Assembly (NCBI GenBank): GCA_030220185.1
Contig: JASPKZ010003844.1
Coordinates: 124,001 to 188,000, forward strand
Direction of reading: 5' to 3'
DNA from: Diploptera punctata
Taxonomy: Eukaryota > Arthropoda > Insecta > Blattodea > Blaberidae
Length of the DNA stretch: 64,000 nt
A model generated the notes under the pieces. It ran no database searches. It was given only the letters and a program-made list of their open reading frames with translations, and had not been told where the DNA came from. Shown in pieces: positions 52,819 through 62,811 of the stretch; position 1 is the stretch's first letter; each line of letters begins with the position of its first letter. The position numbers were made by a program, and so were the translations under genes.

Positions 52819-54029
52819 TAGAGTCCGGATGTTAGGCACTTAAAAAATTCAAAATAGTCAGGCAAAAAAAGCACTAAAATCATTAATATAGGCACTAAAA
52901 ATTCAAAATAGGCTCTTATAAAAAATGGACAACATAACTTTTTACAGTAGGCCTATTAGGTTAAGAATACAAACATATATGCTATCAATAGCATGCGAGA
53001 TGCTTTTGGAATTTGTTTTGCCTTCTTTACACAGAGAATATTTTCGCACCAAATTCTTTCACGAAATTGGTCTGTTTGTCTTTTACGTTGCCCGCTCTTT
53101 AGGTATCTTAAAAAAACTGTTCTAAAGGTTTAAAAAAGCCACATACGCTTGCCGCACCACTTTGTCTTTGAAGCACCTGTCTGTGAATGAGGACTGCAGA
53201 CTGAATTCAGTGTTACCAAGATCAAAAAATAATATTTCCAGCTACCCAAAGGATTCAGCACCAGGTGTGAGACAGAGAAAGAAAGCTTGAACCATCTACC
53301 CTCTTTGTCACTCAGCAATGTTTGTATTGAAAAGTAGCAAAGAACATTTCTCCAAGCCTTAGAGCCGGAGCATAATACAGTGGGACGTAACATAGGGCTA
53401 TTTCGCTTAACAGGAATGCATGAGGTGGAAAATTACAACATTTACCTAATGGGAGTGGATTGAGGGGAAAACCATCTACCTGCTAGATTATTGAGTTATT
53501 GCCACCCTTATCCTAAAATATTCTAAGGGAATTTATTAAACGAACACTTGAAAACTTCTATGAAATGATTTGTGCAATGACGGTTGTCCATTTCAATTGA
53601 TTTCATTGAAATACTAAGTTAATTTCGAGAAAAAATTGCAAAATAGGCATTTATAGGCATTATAAGCTGAAATGCATTATAAGCTGAAATGCGGCACTAT
53701 GGCCCTGGGGTCGACTCAGCCTCTAACGGAAATGAGTACCAGACGCTTGTTCTGGGGGTAAAGGCGGCCGTCACGCAGGGCTGACAACCCGGCTGACATA
53801 AAGTGCCGATTGTCTAGAAAAAGTGGGAGCCCTAACCTCCTACTACCCCAAGGGCCTCCGGGTCTGTTGTGGGATCACTTTACTTTACATAAGCTGAAAT
53901 GGGTATTTATAGACAAAATTAACTTAATGGAAAACAACTCTGGAGTCGTTGTTATGAACTTATATGAAGTCACTTTTACTATATCTGTAATAAATAACTA
54001 TAGGCATTTTGCCTAACATCCGGTCTCTA
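52819..54029. mobile_element. hAT-like DNA transposon, non-autonomous
   Basis: The left end TAGAGTCCGGATGTTAGGCA and the right end (reverse complement TAGAGACCGGATGTTAGGCA) are TIRs. The flanks GTTATTAT (52811-52818) and GTTATTAC (54030-54037) form an 8-bp duplication with one mismatch, as expected for hAT. Subterminal words (GGCACTAAAAATTC, GGCATTTATAGGCA) repeat. No hAT transposase motif was recognised. A SINE-I sits inside at 53690-53885. Confidence 0.8.
53690..53885 (+). mobile_element. SINE-I, 5'-truncated, within the hAT-like element
   Basis: Blocks CAGCCTCTAACGGAAATGAG, TACCAGACGCTTGTTCTGGG, GGCGGCCGTCACGCAGG, GTGCCGATTGTC and AACCTCCTACTACCCC are well preserved. ATAAGCTGAAATG flanks both sides (about 53663-53692 and 53888-53900) and may be the duplicated target. 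Confidence 0.8.
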
Positions 54030-54164
54030 GTTATTACTTTTCGCTGTTCCGTTTCTTTACAAGACAGTACTGTGATTCAATAGGGAATTCGCCTCAAGGT
54101 CACATTTTCAGCTTTTTCTGTTTCCTCTGGAATCATATACAAGGTCGCCCGATGTAAATGACGA

Positions 54165-54895
54165 GAACGCATAATCTTTTTTTTTTATTTCTTTCTTTCT
54201 CGTTTTCTTTCGTTTACACTGTTCTTCCTTTTTTGTTTTACCTTTGTTAACCTTTTTATCTTATTCACACATACAAACAAGACAGAACACACACCCAGAC
54301 CCAAGGTGGAGATTAAAAATCCCCTACCCCGCCGGGAATCGAACCCGGGTCGCCGGAGCGGAAGGTTGGGACTCTACCGACTACGCCACGGCGACGTCCA
54401 AAAAAAAAAACCCTTGGCGGTCAACAAGTCCGCCCAATGCTGTTTTTTTTTCCCCTCTCTCCCTTCACACTGTTTTCCTTCTTGTTTTACCTTTTTGTTA
54501 ACTTTATGTTATACTCACATATAGACACAAGGACAAGACACACACCCAGACCCAAGGTGGAGATTAAAAATCCCCTACCCCGCCGGGAATCGAACCCGGG
54601 TCGCCGGAGCGGAAGGTAGGGACTCTACCGACTACGCCACGGCGACGTCCAAAAAAAAAACATTGGCGGTCAACAAGTCCGCCCAATGCTGTTTTTTTCC
54701 CCTCTCTCCCTTCACACTGTTTTCCTTTTTGTTTTACCTTTTTGTTAACTTTATGTTATACTCACATATAGACACAAGGGCAAGACACACACCCAGACCC
54801 AAGGTGGAGATTAAAAAATCCCCTACCCTGCCGGGAATCGAACCCGGGTCGCCGGAGTGGAAGGTAGGGACTCTACCGACTACGCCACGGCGACA
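54165..54895 (-). mobile_element. SINE-K array, three head-to-tail units
   Basis: Three units on the minus strand have the tRNA-like head at 54340-54395, 54590-54645 and 54835-54894 (CTACGCCACGGCGAC at 54381, 54632 and 54880), with periods of 251 and 248 bp. Each head has GTGGCGTAGTCGGTAGAG and CGGGTTCGATTCCCGGCGGG. Between units lies GGACGTC, an A/T-run linker (TTTTTTTTTT), and CATTGGGCGGACTTGTTGAC. Units are nearly identical, so amplification is recent. Confidence 0.9.
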
Positions 54896-54899
54896 ACTG

Positions 54900-55400
54900 A
54901 AACCGACGAAATAACTAATTCCTGTGAACGTATGACTGAATAAAACTGCAAATCTACAATAACCTTGATGTGATTTTTTATTGATGACCATGAAGTAAGA
55001 ATACATGAGGACAGAATAAGATATCATTCTGATGCCTCCATAATAAATTATAGCAAATTACTTTTAAAAAATCTATATTTTTATATCAAGGCCTTTTTAA
55101 GATCGAGAATAACCACTGGTCGTACGAACTCAAGAATACAAGTCAATAGCACAAAGGGAATGTAAAATAATTAATTAGCTTATGTGAATGAAGTTGAGTG
55201 CACAGTGGGCACACTAGGAATATGAGGGAGTTAAGAGAAATTTCCACTCACATAAATCATTAGCTCTTTTATATTGTAAATAAGGGTTAATGTCTCAGAG
55301 TATATAACGATTAATGACGGACATTTATTATTTTTGGGATTCCGCGCTAAAAACTTGATTTTTTTTTTAATTTGCGGGAAATATTAAAATTAAAATGATC
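54900..55400. other. No recognisable feature
   Basis: No supported gene or repeat. Confidence 0.45.
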
Positions 55401-55413
55401 TCCAATCAAATAT

Positions 55414-55734
55414 CCAACCATCCATACATCCAAAGTAATTCTGCCCGAGGGCACGTCTTTCACTGCAATCATAGCATTTTAAACTATGCTTTGCAGCTTT
55501 ACTACGGAATTATAGGTGTGGTAGCTTCCCGATGCTTTACACACCGGAGAGAAGGATGATGATAATGGTAAGGATGATAATGATGGCAGGATGATTTTCG
55601 GGGACCGTTGGGCACTAAGCTTCCTGACATTTGTCTTACAGGTGAGGAAAAACCCCGAAAAAACCTCAACCAGGAGCCTGTCACGATCGGGAATCGAACC
55701 CGGGCCCGCTGTGTGACAAGACAGCACGCTACCT
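55414..55734 (-). mobile_element. SINE-A, full length, with 11-bp target duplication
   Basis: CAATCAAATAT flanks at 55403-55413 and 55735-55745. On the minus strand: GAGGTAGCGTGCTG, GCGGGCCCGGGTTCGATTCC (good B box), CAGGCTCCTGGTTGAGG, body, then the tail CTCGGGCAGAATTACTTTGG. About 321 bp. Confidence 0.9.
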
Positions 55735-55747
55735 CAATCAAATATAT

Positions 55748-56215
55748 AATACAAAACTAACTCACCGGCTCTACCGAACACGTATGTTCATGGCCGCACG
55801 GACAAAAGCTCTCCATACATCCCTATCTTGAGCTAATTGTTTCAACCGTCTCATGTATAATCTACTTCCCTCAAATCATAGTTAATATTATTCTCCCTTA
55901 TAATTATTGGTCTACCAACTGGGCGTTTTCTTCTGGTTTTCCTATAATGATGTTTCCATGCTCCTCTTTCATTCCCCATTTGTGCCACATGTCCTTCCCA
56001 ATGCAATCTATAAAACTTAACTATACTCATTATAACTTGTTTCCTATAAATATCATGTAGCTCATTGTTATGAGTCTTCTCCATTCACCTGTCTGTTCAT
56101 CTCTGTTTGGTCCAAACATTTTCCTAAGAACTTTATTTTAAAATAATCGTAATATTTTCTCTTCCCTTAAAGTAAGCGTCCATGTTTCGCATCTATATAA
56201 TATAACTGGGATTAT
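55748..56215 (-). pseudogene. LINE-a, decayed
   Basis: Minus-strand pieces: MFGPNRDEQTGEWRRLI-like sequence, NNELHDIYRKQVIMSIVKFY, MGNERGAWKHHYRKTRRK and NNINYDLREVDYT, then the shared terminus. It ends at AACTGG next to a plus-strand LINE-b. No clear target duplication. Confidence 0.75.
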
Positions 56216-57065
56216 GTTTATATTTATCATGGAAGCAAATGACGACTGGGGGAATTAACTTAGGAAATATAGTAATAAAACAGTAGCCTTTGCAGATGAC
56301 CAGGTTTTAATAGCAAAAACAGAAGACGAACTACAAAGAATGCTATATAAACTAAATTAAATATCAAAAAAATACAACATGGAAATATCCTCACAAAATA
56401 AAAAAAAACAATGGCCTTCAAGGGTGCACATCCAGTTCGGACAAAGATAATATTAGAAAATAAACCGATAGAACAAGTAGTAAGATATAACTTCCTAGGT
56501 TGCGAAATATCATATACAGCAGAAACAGATATAAATAACAAAATAAATAAGTTTAATTATATAACAGGTACACTAAAAATAACTTTTATAACCTTATGAT
56601 CAAATATTATCTAACTCAAAATAAACAACAAATAGATAAATATCAGTTTACCCTAAAAATAAGGAAAGACTCTGTAATGAAATTATACAAGACAATGGCA
56701 GTGCCTATTATTACTTACGGATCCGAAACATGGACAGTGACAACACAACAATCTGCCAGAATACAAGCTGCTGAAATGAGATTCCTCAGACCAAGAGCAG
56801 GATATCAAAGAACAGACAAAAAACATTACACAGAAATAAGACAACTAAAAATAGAGGAATTAAACTCAACAATAGAGAAATACAGAACAAACTGGAAAGA
56901 ACACTTGGCAAGGATGACTGAGAATAGAATACCAAAAGTAGCATACAACTATTCACCACGAGGAAGAAGAAGCTTGGGAAGACCAAGGAAAAGATGGAAA
57001 GAGCAGCAATTTGTAGCCGGAACAGGCTAGTAAATAAGCCTAAACCGCGAAGAAGAATAAGAAGA
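56216..57065 (+). pseudogene. LINE-b, RT motif C to 3' end
   Basis: Frames read VAFADDQVLIAKTEDELQRM (catalytic FADD box, 56279-56340), ISSQNKK, MAFKGAHPVRTKIILENKP, YNFLGCEISYTAETDINN, then SVMKLYKTMAVPIITYGSET, IQAAEMRFLRPRAGYQR, YRTNWKEHLARMTENR and SLGRPRKRWKEQQ to the stop at 57030. Tail of (GAA)n type at 57050-57068. Frameshifts lie at about 56360, 56410 and 56595. Confidence 0.85.
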
Positions 57066-57121
57066 AGATATTTATCTAAGTTGGGACGACTAAAGTCCTT
57101 GCTCTCTATAATTAGATATTG

Positions 57122-57695
57122 TATTACAGGAATGGTCAAAGAAATGTAAACCAATGGGATTAAAATTAAATGAGAACAAACTTATTATTCGCAGATGATC
57201 AAGTGGTAGTCACTTCAGGATGTGAATATGCAAACTATATGGGTAGGAAACTAGAGGAAGAATACTCAAGATGGGATTTAACAATTAATTATAATAAAAC
57301 AGAATATATGAGCACAGATATTTCCGAGGAATTAGAAATAAATGGAACAAAGATGAAAACAGTGGAATATTTTAAGTATTTGGGATCAATAATTCAAAAA
57401 GAGGGATCATCTGAATTAGGCATCGAAAAAAAGAATAATAGAGACAAAGAAAGTTATTGGAATATTAAATTATATTTTATGGAGTAGGATTATAATTAAG
57501 AGGATTAAATTATCAATATATAACACGATTGTGAAGAGTATTTTATCATATGGTGCGGAAACATGGGCGTTGAAGCAAAAATACAGAAATGAATTATTAG
57601 TCACAGAAATTGACCTTTTAAGAGATCAGCAGGAATATCAAAATTAGATAAAAATAAAAAATAATACAACAAGATAAATTATGAATGTAGAAAAG
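57122..57695 (+). pseudogene. Mosaic of two LINE pieces before LINE-d
   Basis: ITGMVKEM-frame alternatives give LQEWSKKCKPMGLKLNENK (post-motif C of one LINE), then at 57175 the sequence jumps back to LLFADDQVVVTSGCEYANY (motif C), followed by LTINYNKTEYMSTD, YFKYLGSIIQKEGSSE, and, after frameshifts, SILSYGAETWALKQKYRN and REIMNVEKDMV. The order is not that of one continuous LINE. It ends at ATATGG, shared with the LINE-d that follows. Confidence 0.7.
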
Positions 57696-58310
57696 GATAT
57701 GGTGGGATAAGCATATTTGGAAAGACACAAAAAAATATATTGGTAAAACATAAGATGATTTACCACCTCAACCCTAAAGGCAAGAGACCTCGGAATACCC
57801 TTCAACCGATGGAAAGATCAGTTTTTGTAGTCGCAGAACGGGCATCATCACCCAATACTGCATTCGGAAGAAGAAGAAGAAGAAGAACATTGGTGGAATC
57901 TGTTGCAATATATGTGAGGTATGGACAATCAAAAAGTACTACAAGAATAGACTGATAGTTCTAGAAATGGATTATTTACGCAGAAATGCCAGAAAGTCAA
58001 AATAAGAACATGTCACAAATAAGGAAATTAGAAACATAATGGAAGCAGAAGAAAGCATAGGCCTAATTGAAAGAATTGAGGAGAAGGAATTAAAGTGGTT
58101 AGGACATATTTTAAGAATGGAAGATGAGCGATGGCCGAAGCAACTATATCATATATATACCGACCAGAAAGAAAAGAGGGAGACCAAAGTTAACATGGAA
58201 GGAAAACATGAAGACAGTAATGCAAGCAAGAGGGTTAAGCATTGAAGATGCTCAAGATCGTAGGCTTTGGAGGTTTTGGCACGGGATAGAGATAGATAGA
58301 AAAGAATATT
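57696..58310 (+). pseudogene. LINE-d, 3' half, carrying an insertion
   Basis: It matches 4990-5460: WWDKHIWKDTKNI, then (after the insertion at 57751-57885) VESVAIYVRYGQS, EMDYLRRNARKSK, MEAEESIGLIERIEEKELKW, LGHILRMEDERWPKQL and GRPKLTWKENMKTVMQARG. An ACC/GGCCTA indel and frameshifts break it at about 58058 and 58160. Confidence 0.8.
57751..57885 (+). mobile_element. 135-bp LINE end inserted in LINE-d, (GAA)n tail
   Basis: Comparison with 5030-5045 shows uninterrupted AAAACATTGG in the other LINE-d. Here a 135-bp segment intervenes, reading MIYHLNPKGKRPRNTLQPM, EQASSPNT-like VAERASSPNT, and (GAA)n. AACA occurs at both edges, a short putative duplication. Confidence 0.75.
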
Positions 58311-58319
58311 GTACAATAT

Positions 58320-58510
58320 ATTAACAAAATCCAACTAAGATGGTATGGACATATAATGAGAAGAAGGGACACACAAGTAAATAAAGAAGTAATAAAATGG
58401 ATACCTCCTGGAAAAGGGAATTCAAGACAACATGAAGAAGAGAAATAGGCCCAATGACAGAAGCAGACACGCAAGACCGGGAAGTGTGGAAGAAAAAAAT
58501 TGTATATTTT
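58320..58510 (+). pseudogene. LINE-c variant 3' end
   Basis: INKIQLRWYGHIMRRRDTQ, VNKEVIKWIPPGKGN, then a deletion in the GRPK motif. Near match to 45365-45562. The UTR continues TTGTATATTTTGGTTG. Confidence 0.75.
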
Positions 58511-58564
58511 GGTTGAGGATACTGTGTATATAACAGAAGAAACAATCCTGAAATTAATAATATA

Positions 58565-58577
58565 TTTTATGCGCATG

Positions 58578-58608
<31 letters not shown>

Positions 58609-58614
58609 ATAAAA
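58565..58614. repeat. Perfect palindrome with (TA)n centre
   Basis: TTTTATGCGCAT (58565-58576) and ATGCGCATAAAA (58603-58614) flank a (TA)n core, giving a near-continuous self-complementary stretch of 50 bp. Confidence 0.9.
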
Positions 58615-58689
58615 AACTAAATTGCTCTACTTTTTTATGTTTTCGCAGTTTGGACACATTCTGTATCTCACTAATTTTCATTAAAATTT

Positions 58690-59020
58690 GAAGAGATTAT
58701 GGGTGATAACATTTGTTATTAACGATGCAAATGATCCAGAAATCACATATGAGCGAAACTGGTAATGAAAACGTTATACTGTTACAGGGCTAAAGGGTAG
58801 TCTAAATTCAACGGAAGTTACAACGAGCGAGGGGAGTCGTGATAAGCTGGTAGTGACGAAGATCAATCTGCACGTGGGTGTTTGTTATACCAACATGTGA
58901 TTGCACAGTCTGCAAGCGAGCAAAAAAAAAAAAAAACGAGATGTTCACATACCATGCATTTTGTAAGGAAAAACAAAATCACAGTTCATGAATACGAATG
59001 AATATCAATTTATATAAAAT
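58690..59020. other. No recognisable feature
   Basis: Includes an A run at 58923-58936. Nothing else is supported. Confidence 0.45.
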
Positions 59021-59021
59021 C

Positions 59022-59310
59022 TTAGACCAGCCTCATGGGCTGGAGGTCAGTGTTTCTGACTACAGTTCATAGGGTCCCGGGTTCGATTCCTGGTCAGACC
59101 TTAGGAATTTTTCCTTAAAGGGAATAATTCCTGTAGTTACCCATGGTCTGATATTTAGGTTAAGTTTAGTTTTAAGGACTCTCCTGGCGCTCCATTATCA
59201 TTTATCACCCATCATATCATTGGGGTAACGTAAGAAATGGATTAAAATTTCTCCAATGCTAGAGGAGAAAGCCAGAAATGTCACAAAAGACATCCTGGTG
59301 GTATTGAAAA
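59022..59310 (+). mobile_element. SINE-L, tRNA-derived
   Basis: The head has CAGCCTCATGGGCTGGAGG (A-box region) and TCCCGGGTTCGATTCCTGG (B box, about 59077-59095). The body contains GGAATTTTTCCTTAAAGGG and ends after CCTGGTGGTATTG in an A run. A weak relative is at 10685. Confidence 0.65.
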
Positions 59311-59394
59311 AAAAAATAGATATATTATTGGTTAATAATTAATATGGTAAGCTGAAGACTTGTTAAAAAATTTACTGAACGTACAGATTTAAGA

Positions 59395-59792
59395 ACAGCT
59401 AATTCTCGTATACTGAGATGGACAGGACATGTGGTACGAACGGAAAACGAAAGAGGGGCATGGAAAGTCGGAACAAAACCAGAGTGAAAGCGCCCAATAG
59501 GTAGTCAAAGAATGAGATGGATAATAACATTAACTCGTAGATTGCGATGGGCACGACACGTGGCACGAATGAAGAATGAGACAGGACATGGAAACTCCTT
59601 TTAAGAAAACCAGAGGGAAAGCGCCCAGTAGATAGACCAAGAATGAGTGGGGAGAATAACATTAACCATGAATTGAAGGAAATGAATTATACAGGGGATG
59701 ATTAGAAACATTAGCTCAGGATACGGATGTGTGGATATATCCGCCTATGTCCGCGCGACCAAGAATCGTCGGGTTCGATAATGCCAGCGAGT
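59395..59792 (+). pseudogene. LINE-a, internally duplicated, decayed
   Basis: The RILRWTGHVVRTENERGAWK segment occurs, then MRWIITLT joins back to RRLRWARHVARMKNE, so the WAGH-to-MRW segment is present twice. The terminus reads CGCGACCAAGAATCGTCGGG. It ends at 59792, where CCTCGCATCGTAATATACTA (shared with 47978) starts. Confidence 0.75.
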
Positions 59793-59871
59793 CCTCGCAT
59801 CGTAATATACTATTATATTAAACGTTAACTTTAAGATTAGATCAAATTTGAAGCAATGGGATAGTTAAATA

Positions 59872-60431
59872 CAGAGTGATTCAGAAATATGGCTATACAT
59901 TTGATCGCATTTTGTTACGAAAATATTATTACTAAAGGAAATATGATGTTATCATTGGAAAGGGAATCCTTCAAATTACAACAATAGAACAAAACAAAAC
60001 AAATCCACTGCTCACGTGCGGCTTGGCGGGTTGATTTTTGTGGGTATGCGTCGAACGCCTTCACAATTCTCTTCGTTGTTACTGCATCCGTGCTAATGCG
60101 AGGCCTTCCAGGAGGTTTGATTTTCTGCATCCTTCCCGTTTCCAGCAGTCGTTTTCTCTACTTCCCACAGTCGACGGACGGCTGCAATGCTACGTTAAAC
60201 TCGCGTCTTGCCCGTCTTGCGGCCTCACGTTATTGCCCATGCAGCAATTGTAATTTGCTGCATATTCAACGCCATTTTGACTAATGACGTAAGTTCTATA
60301 CTGTTTTGTTTTATTCCATTGTTGTAATTTGAATAATTGCCTTTCCAACGGTAATTTCATATTTCCTGTAATGGTAATATTTTCATCACACAACGCGATC
60401 AAACGTATAGCCATATTTATGATTCACCCCG
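59872..60431. mobile_element. TA-flanked TIR element with helix-turn-helix relic
   Basis: TIRs of about 130 bp (59872-60001 and 60302-60431) start CAGAGTGATTCAGAAATATG versus CGGGGTGAATCATAAATATG. TA flanks both ends (59870-59871 and 60432-60433). In the middle, the minus strand encodes RLLETGRMQKIKPPGRP, RISTDAVTTKRIVKAF and YPQKSTRQAARE, a helix-turn-helix DNA-binding domain as in Tc1/mariner-related insect transposases. The catalytic DDE part is absent, so it is an internally deleted, non-autonomous copy. Confidence 0.8.
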
Positions 60432-60486
60432 TACTTGACTATGTGAGAACAAGGGTATTCTCATGTTTCTATTATAAAATGATCCC

Positions 60487-60745
60487 ACTACAGGCCTTAG
60501 GGATATTGGGAGGTTAAGGCTCCCATCTTGCTAGACAATCGGCAAGAGATTTCAGCCTTGTGTTGATAGTCATCTTTACTCTCACAACATAGTATGTTGT
60601 AGTTTTTTATAGGCTGAGACGACACCAGGGCAATGATGCTACCAGAAGATTAAACAGTTTAAACATTCTTACCCCATCGGGTCCCAACTCTCGATTTTCC
60701 AGCTTGTAGGATATTGCCTTAACAACTATATCACAGTGTGCCACC
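60487..60745 (-). mobile_element. SINE-I, minus strand, diverged
   Basis: The minus strand reads GTTAAGGCAATATCC, GAGAGTTGGGACCCGATGGGG (a B-box area followed by the family GGGT), AGACAATCGGCAAG rearranged as CTTGCCGATTGTC, then GAGCCTTAACCTCCC and CCCTAAGGCC. Blocks are in family order. Confidence 0.6.
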
Positions 60746-61066
60746 TACATATTTCTACCATTTCATTCATAAACAGAGTAGATCGTTCAGGTTTTAAAAG
60801 AGATTTTGCTATATGGAACCCTATACTCAAGTCTTCAGAGTCTTCCTGTATCTACGAGTATGTTTATCGTGTTTAGTAAATGGAATTCTTCTTTGACCAT
60901 TTTTAACCAGCTTTTGTATAGGTTGGAAAAAAACAGTTTCAGTGTACAGTCAGGTAACTGAATTTTTTAATGTAACAAATAGTCACAAATATTGTTTTAA
61001 ATTATTTTCCGCTTATGATTTTTTTTTAATTAAGGGGCATAATGTTAAACATTTTTTGTTTAATTA
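60746..61066. other. No recognisable feature
   Basis: AT-rich. GGGGCATAATGTTAAAC near 61035 resembles the target site of the LINE-a that follows. Confidence 0.4.
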
Positions 61067-61076
61067 AAGGCATAAT

Positions 61077-61559
61077 ATAATATATAAAACTATTATTCTA
61101 CCAGTTATATGGGTGCGAAACATGGACTCTTACTTTAAGGGAGGAAAGGAGATTACAAGTATTTGAGAATAAAGTACTTAAGAAAATATTTGGACCAAAG
61201 AGAGATGAACAGACATGTGAATGGAGAAGACTGCATAACAATGAACATGATCTTTATAGGAAGCCAGATATAATAAGAACAGTTAAGTCTCGTAGACTGC
61301 GATGGGCAGGACATGTTGCACGTATGGGGAATGAAAGACTTGCATGGAAGCTTCTTGTAGGAAAGCCAGAGGGAAAACGCCCAGTTAGTAGACCAAGAAT
61401 GAGGTGGGAGAATAACATTAACTATGATTTGAGGGAAGTAGATTATACACGGAATAATTGGAAAGCATTAGCTCAGGATAGGGATATATGGAGAGCTTAT
61501 GTCCGCGCGGCCATGAACCTACGGGTTCGATAGTGCCGGTGAGTAAGTAAGTAAGTAAC
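61077..61559 (+). pseudogene. LINE-a, 5'-truncated, with 9-bp target duplication
   Basis: AGGCATAAT flanks at 61068-61076 and 61560-61568. The plus strand reads LYGCETWTLTLREERRL, KVLKKIFGPKRDEQTCEW, YRKPDIIRTVKSRRLRWAGH, MGNERLAWKLLVGKPEG, SRPRMRWENNINYDL and NLRVR-stop at 61533. The tail is (GTAA)n. One of the least decayed copies. Confidence 0.9.
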
Positions 61560-61636
61560 AGGCATAATGTGTAAATTTACATAAACATCTTTAAAATATA
61601 TAAAAATATGTAATTATGATCAAATATGTAAAAATA

Positions 61637-62185
61637 TCATCATCATCATCATAGTACATTCACGAATTTAGGTCATTTGTTGACCTGTTTCGGCCTCAAG
61701 AGAAACACCATCCAGAAGTCTTTTGAGTGGACGTCCTGGTCTTCTTCTTCCTGCAGGTTGATATCTTAACATTAGTTTGGGTATTCTGTGATCTTCCATT
61801 CGATGAACATGTTGTATCCATCTTGACTTATAATCAGAAATTTTGTTTTCTAAAGATTCCATGTGTAATTCTTCTAAGATGTCTTCATTTTTTTTGTGAT
61901 CTAGTAGTGTGTATCCTGCAGTCCTCCGAAGATATCTCATTTCAGCAGATCTAAGTCTCTGTATATCCTTCTGTTTCAACGTCCATACTTCGCTACCATA
62001 CAAAAGAGTTGGAAGAGCCAGTGTTTTATACACTTTCAGTCTTGAATGCTTTTGGACTAACTGTGGCTTGAAGATAGAATTTATTAACCCTAAAATTCTT
62101 AAAAATTTAGATATTTTTGCATTTACATCCTTTTCTTCTTCATATGAGATATTGCATCCTAGATATGTAAAATATGTAATGATAA
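61637..62185 (-). pseudogene. LINE-b-like C-terminal region with (ATG)n tail
   Basis: The minus-strand frame (62033-61668, 121 codons, uninterrupted) reads MYKTLALPTLLYGSEVWTLK, RLRSAEMRYLRRTAGYTLL, IQHVHRMEDHRIPK and GRRRPGRPLKRLLDG. The usual GRPxKRW tryptophan is leucine. Connector sequence continues to about 62185. The (ATG)n tail is at 61637-61652. Confidence 0.85.
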
Positions 62186-62444
62186 ATTTTCATATATGAT
62201 AACTAAGTTCCTAATTCGTGGACATTTATCAATTTTACCCACGTATAAACAAATGGAAAGAATATGTAATTACATACAAATTCTAGCCTTAGTTATGACA
62301 TATATTATGCAAATGATTTAGTATATTAATTTCGAGAACATTACCATCAGCTAAGGAAGCCTATAAAGAAATTAAATCTGTAGCAAAACAATTGAATACC
62401 CAAGAAGAAACAATTTCTAGCAAGCGTTATTTTATTAGAAACGC

Positions 62445-62735
62445 CGTAGTGAAGTTGATTAAGGCAAACAAGTCGGAAAATTGGGAGTTCGAGTCTCGAT
62501 GGGGTCAGGATTTTTAAAATGAACTAAACATTTGGCGGTACCATCACCTGCGGTCGATTCAGCTTCTAACAGAATTTATTATCAGACGCTTGTTTTTGGG
62601 GTAAAGGCGGCCGACACGCAGGGTTGACATCCCGAGACTGACATCTGGTGCCGGCTGTCTAAAAATGGGAAGCTTTAACCTCCTATTACTCTAAGGGCCT
62701 CCTGATGGCTGTAGTAGCTTCACTTTTATCTTAAC
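62445..62735 (+). mobile_element. SINE-I, most complete copy
   Basis: Head: CGCCGTAGTGAAGTTGATTA (A-box-like) and GGGAGTTCGAGTCTCGATGG (B box). Body: GGGGTCAGGATTTTTAAA, GATTCAGCTTCTAACAG, GGCGGCCGACACGCAGGG, GTGCCGGCTGTC, AACCTCCTATTACTCT and GGCCTCCTGATGGC. Confidence 0.8.
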
Positions 62736-62762
62736 CTAAAATCCAGGAACGTGGTTAATTTA

Positions 62763-62764
<2 letters not shown>

Positions 62765-62807
<43 letters not shown>
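62765..62807. repeat. (CT)n microsatellite
   Basis: Pure CT array close to the 3' end of SINE-I. Confidence 0.95.

Positions 62808-62809
<2 letters not shown>

Positions 62810-62811
<2 letters not shown>

Noticed and set aside
54340..54894. Cluster of three functional tRNA genes
   Set aside because: The heads lack proper acceptor pairing and each is followed by the same SINE-K body, so they are SINE heads.
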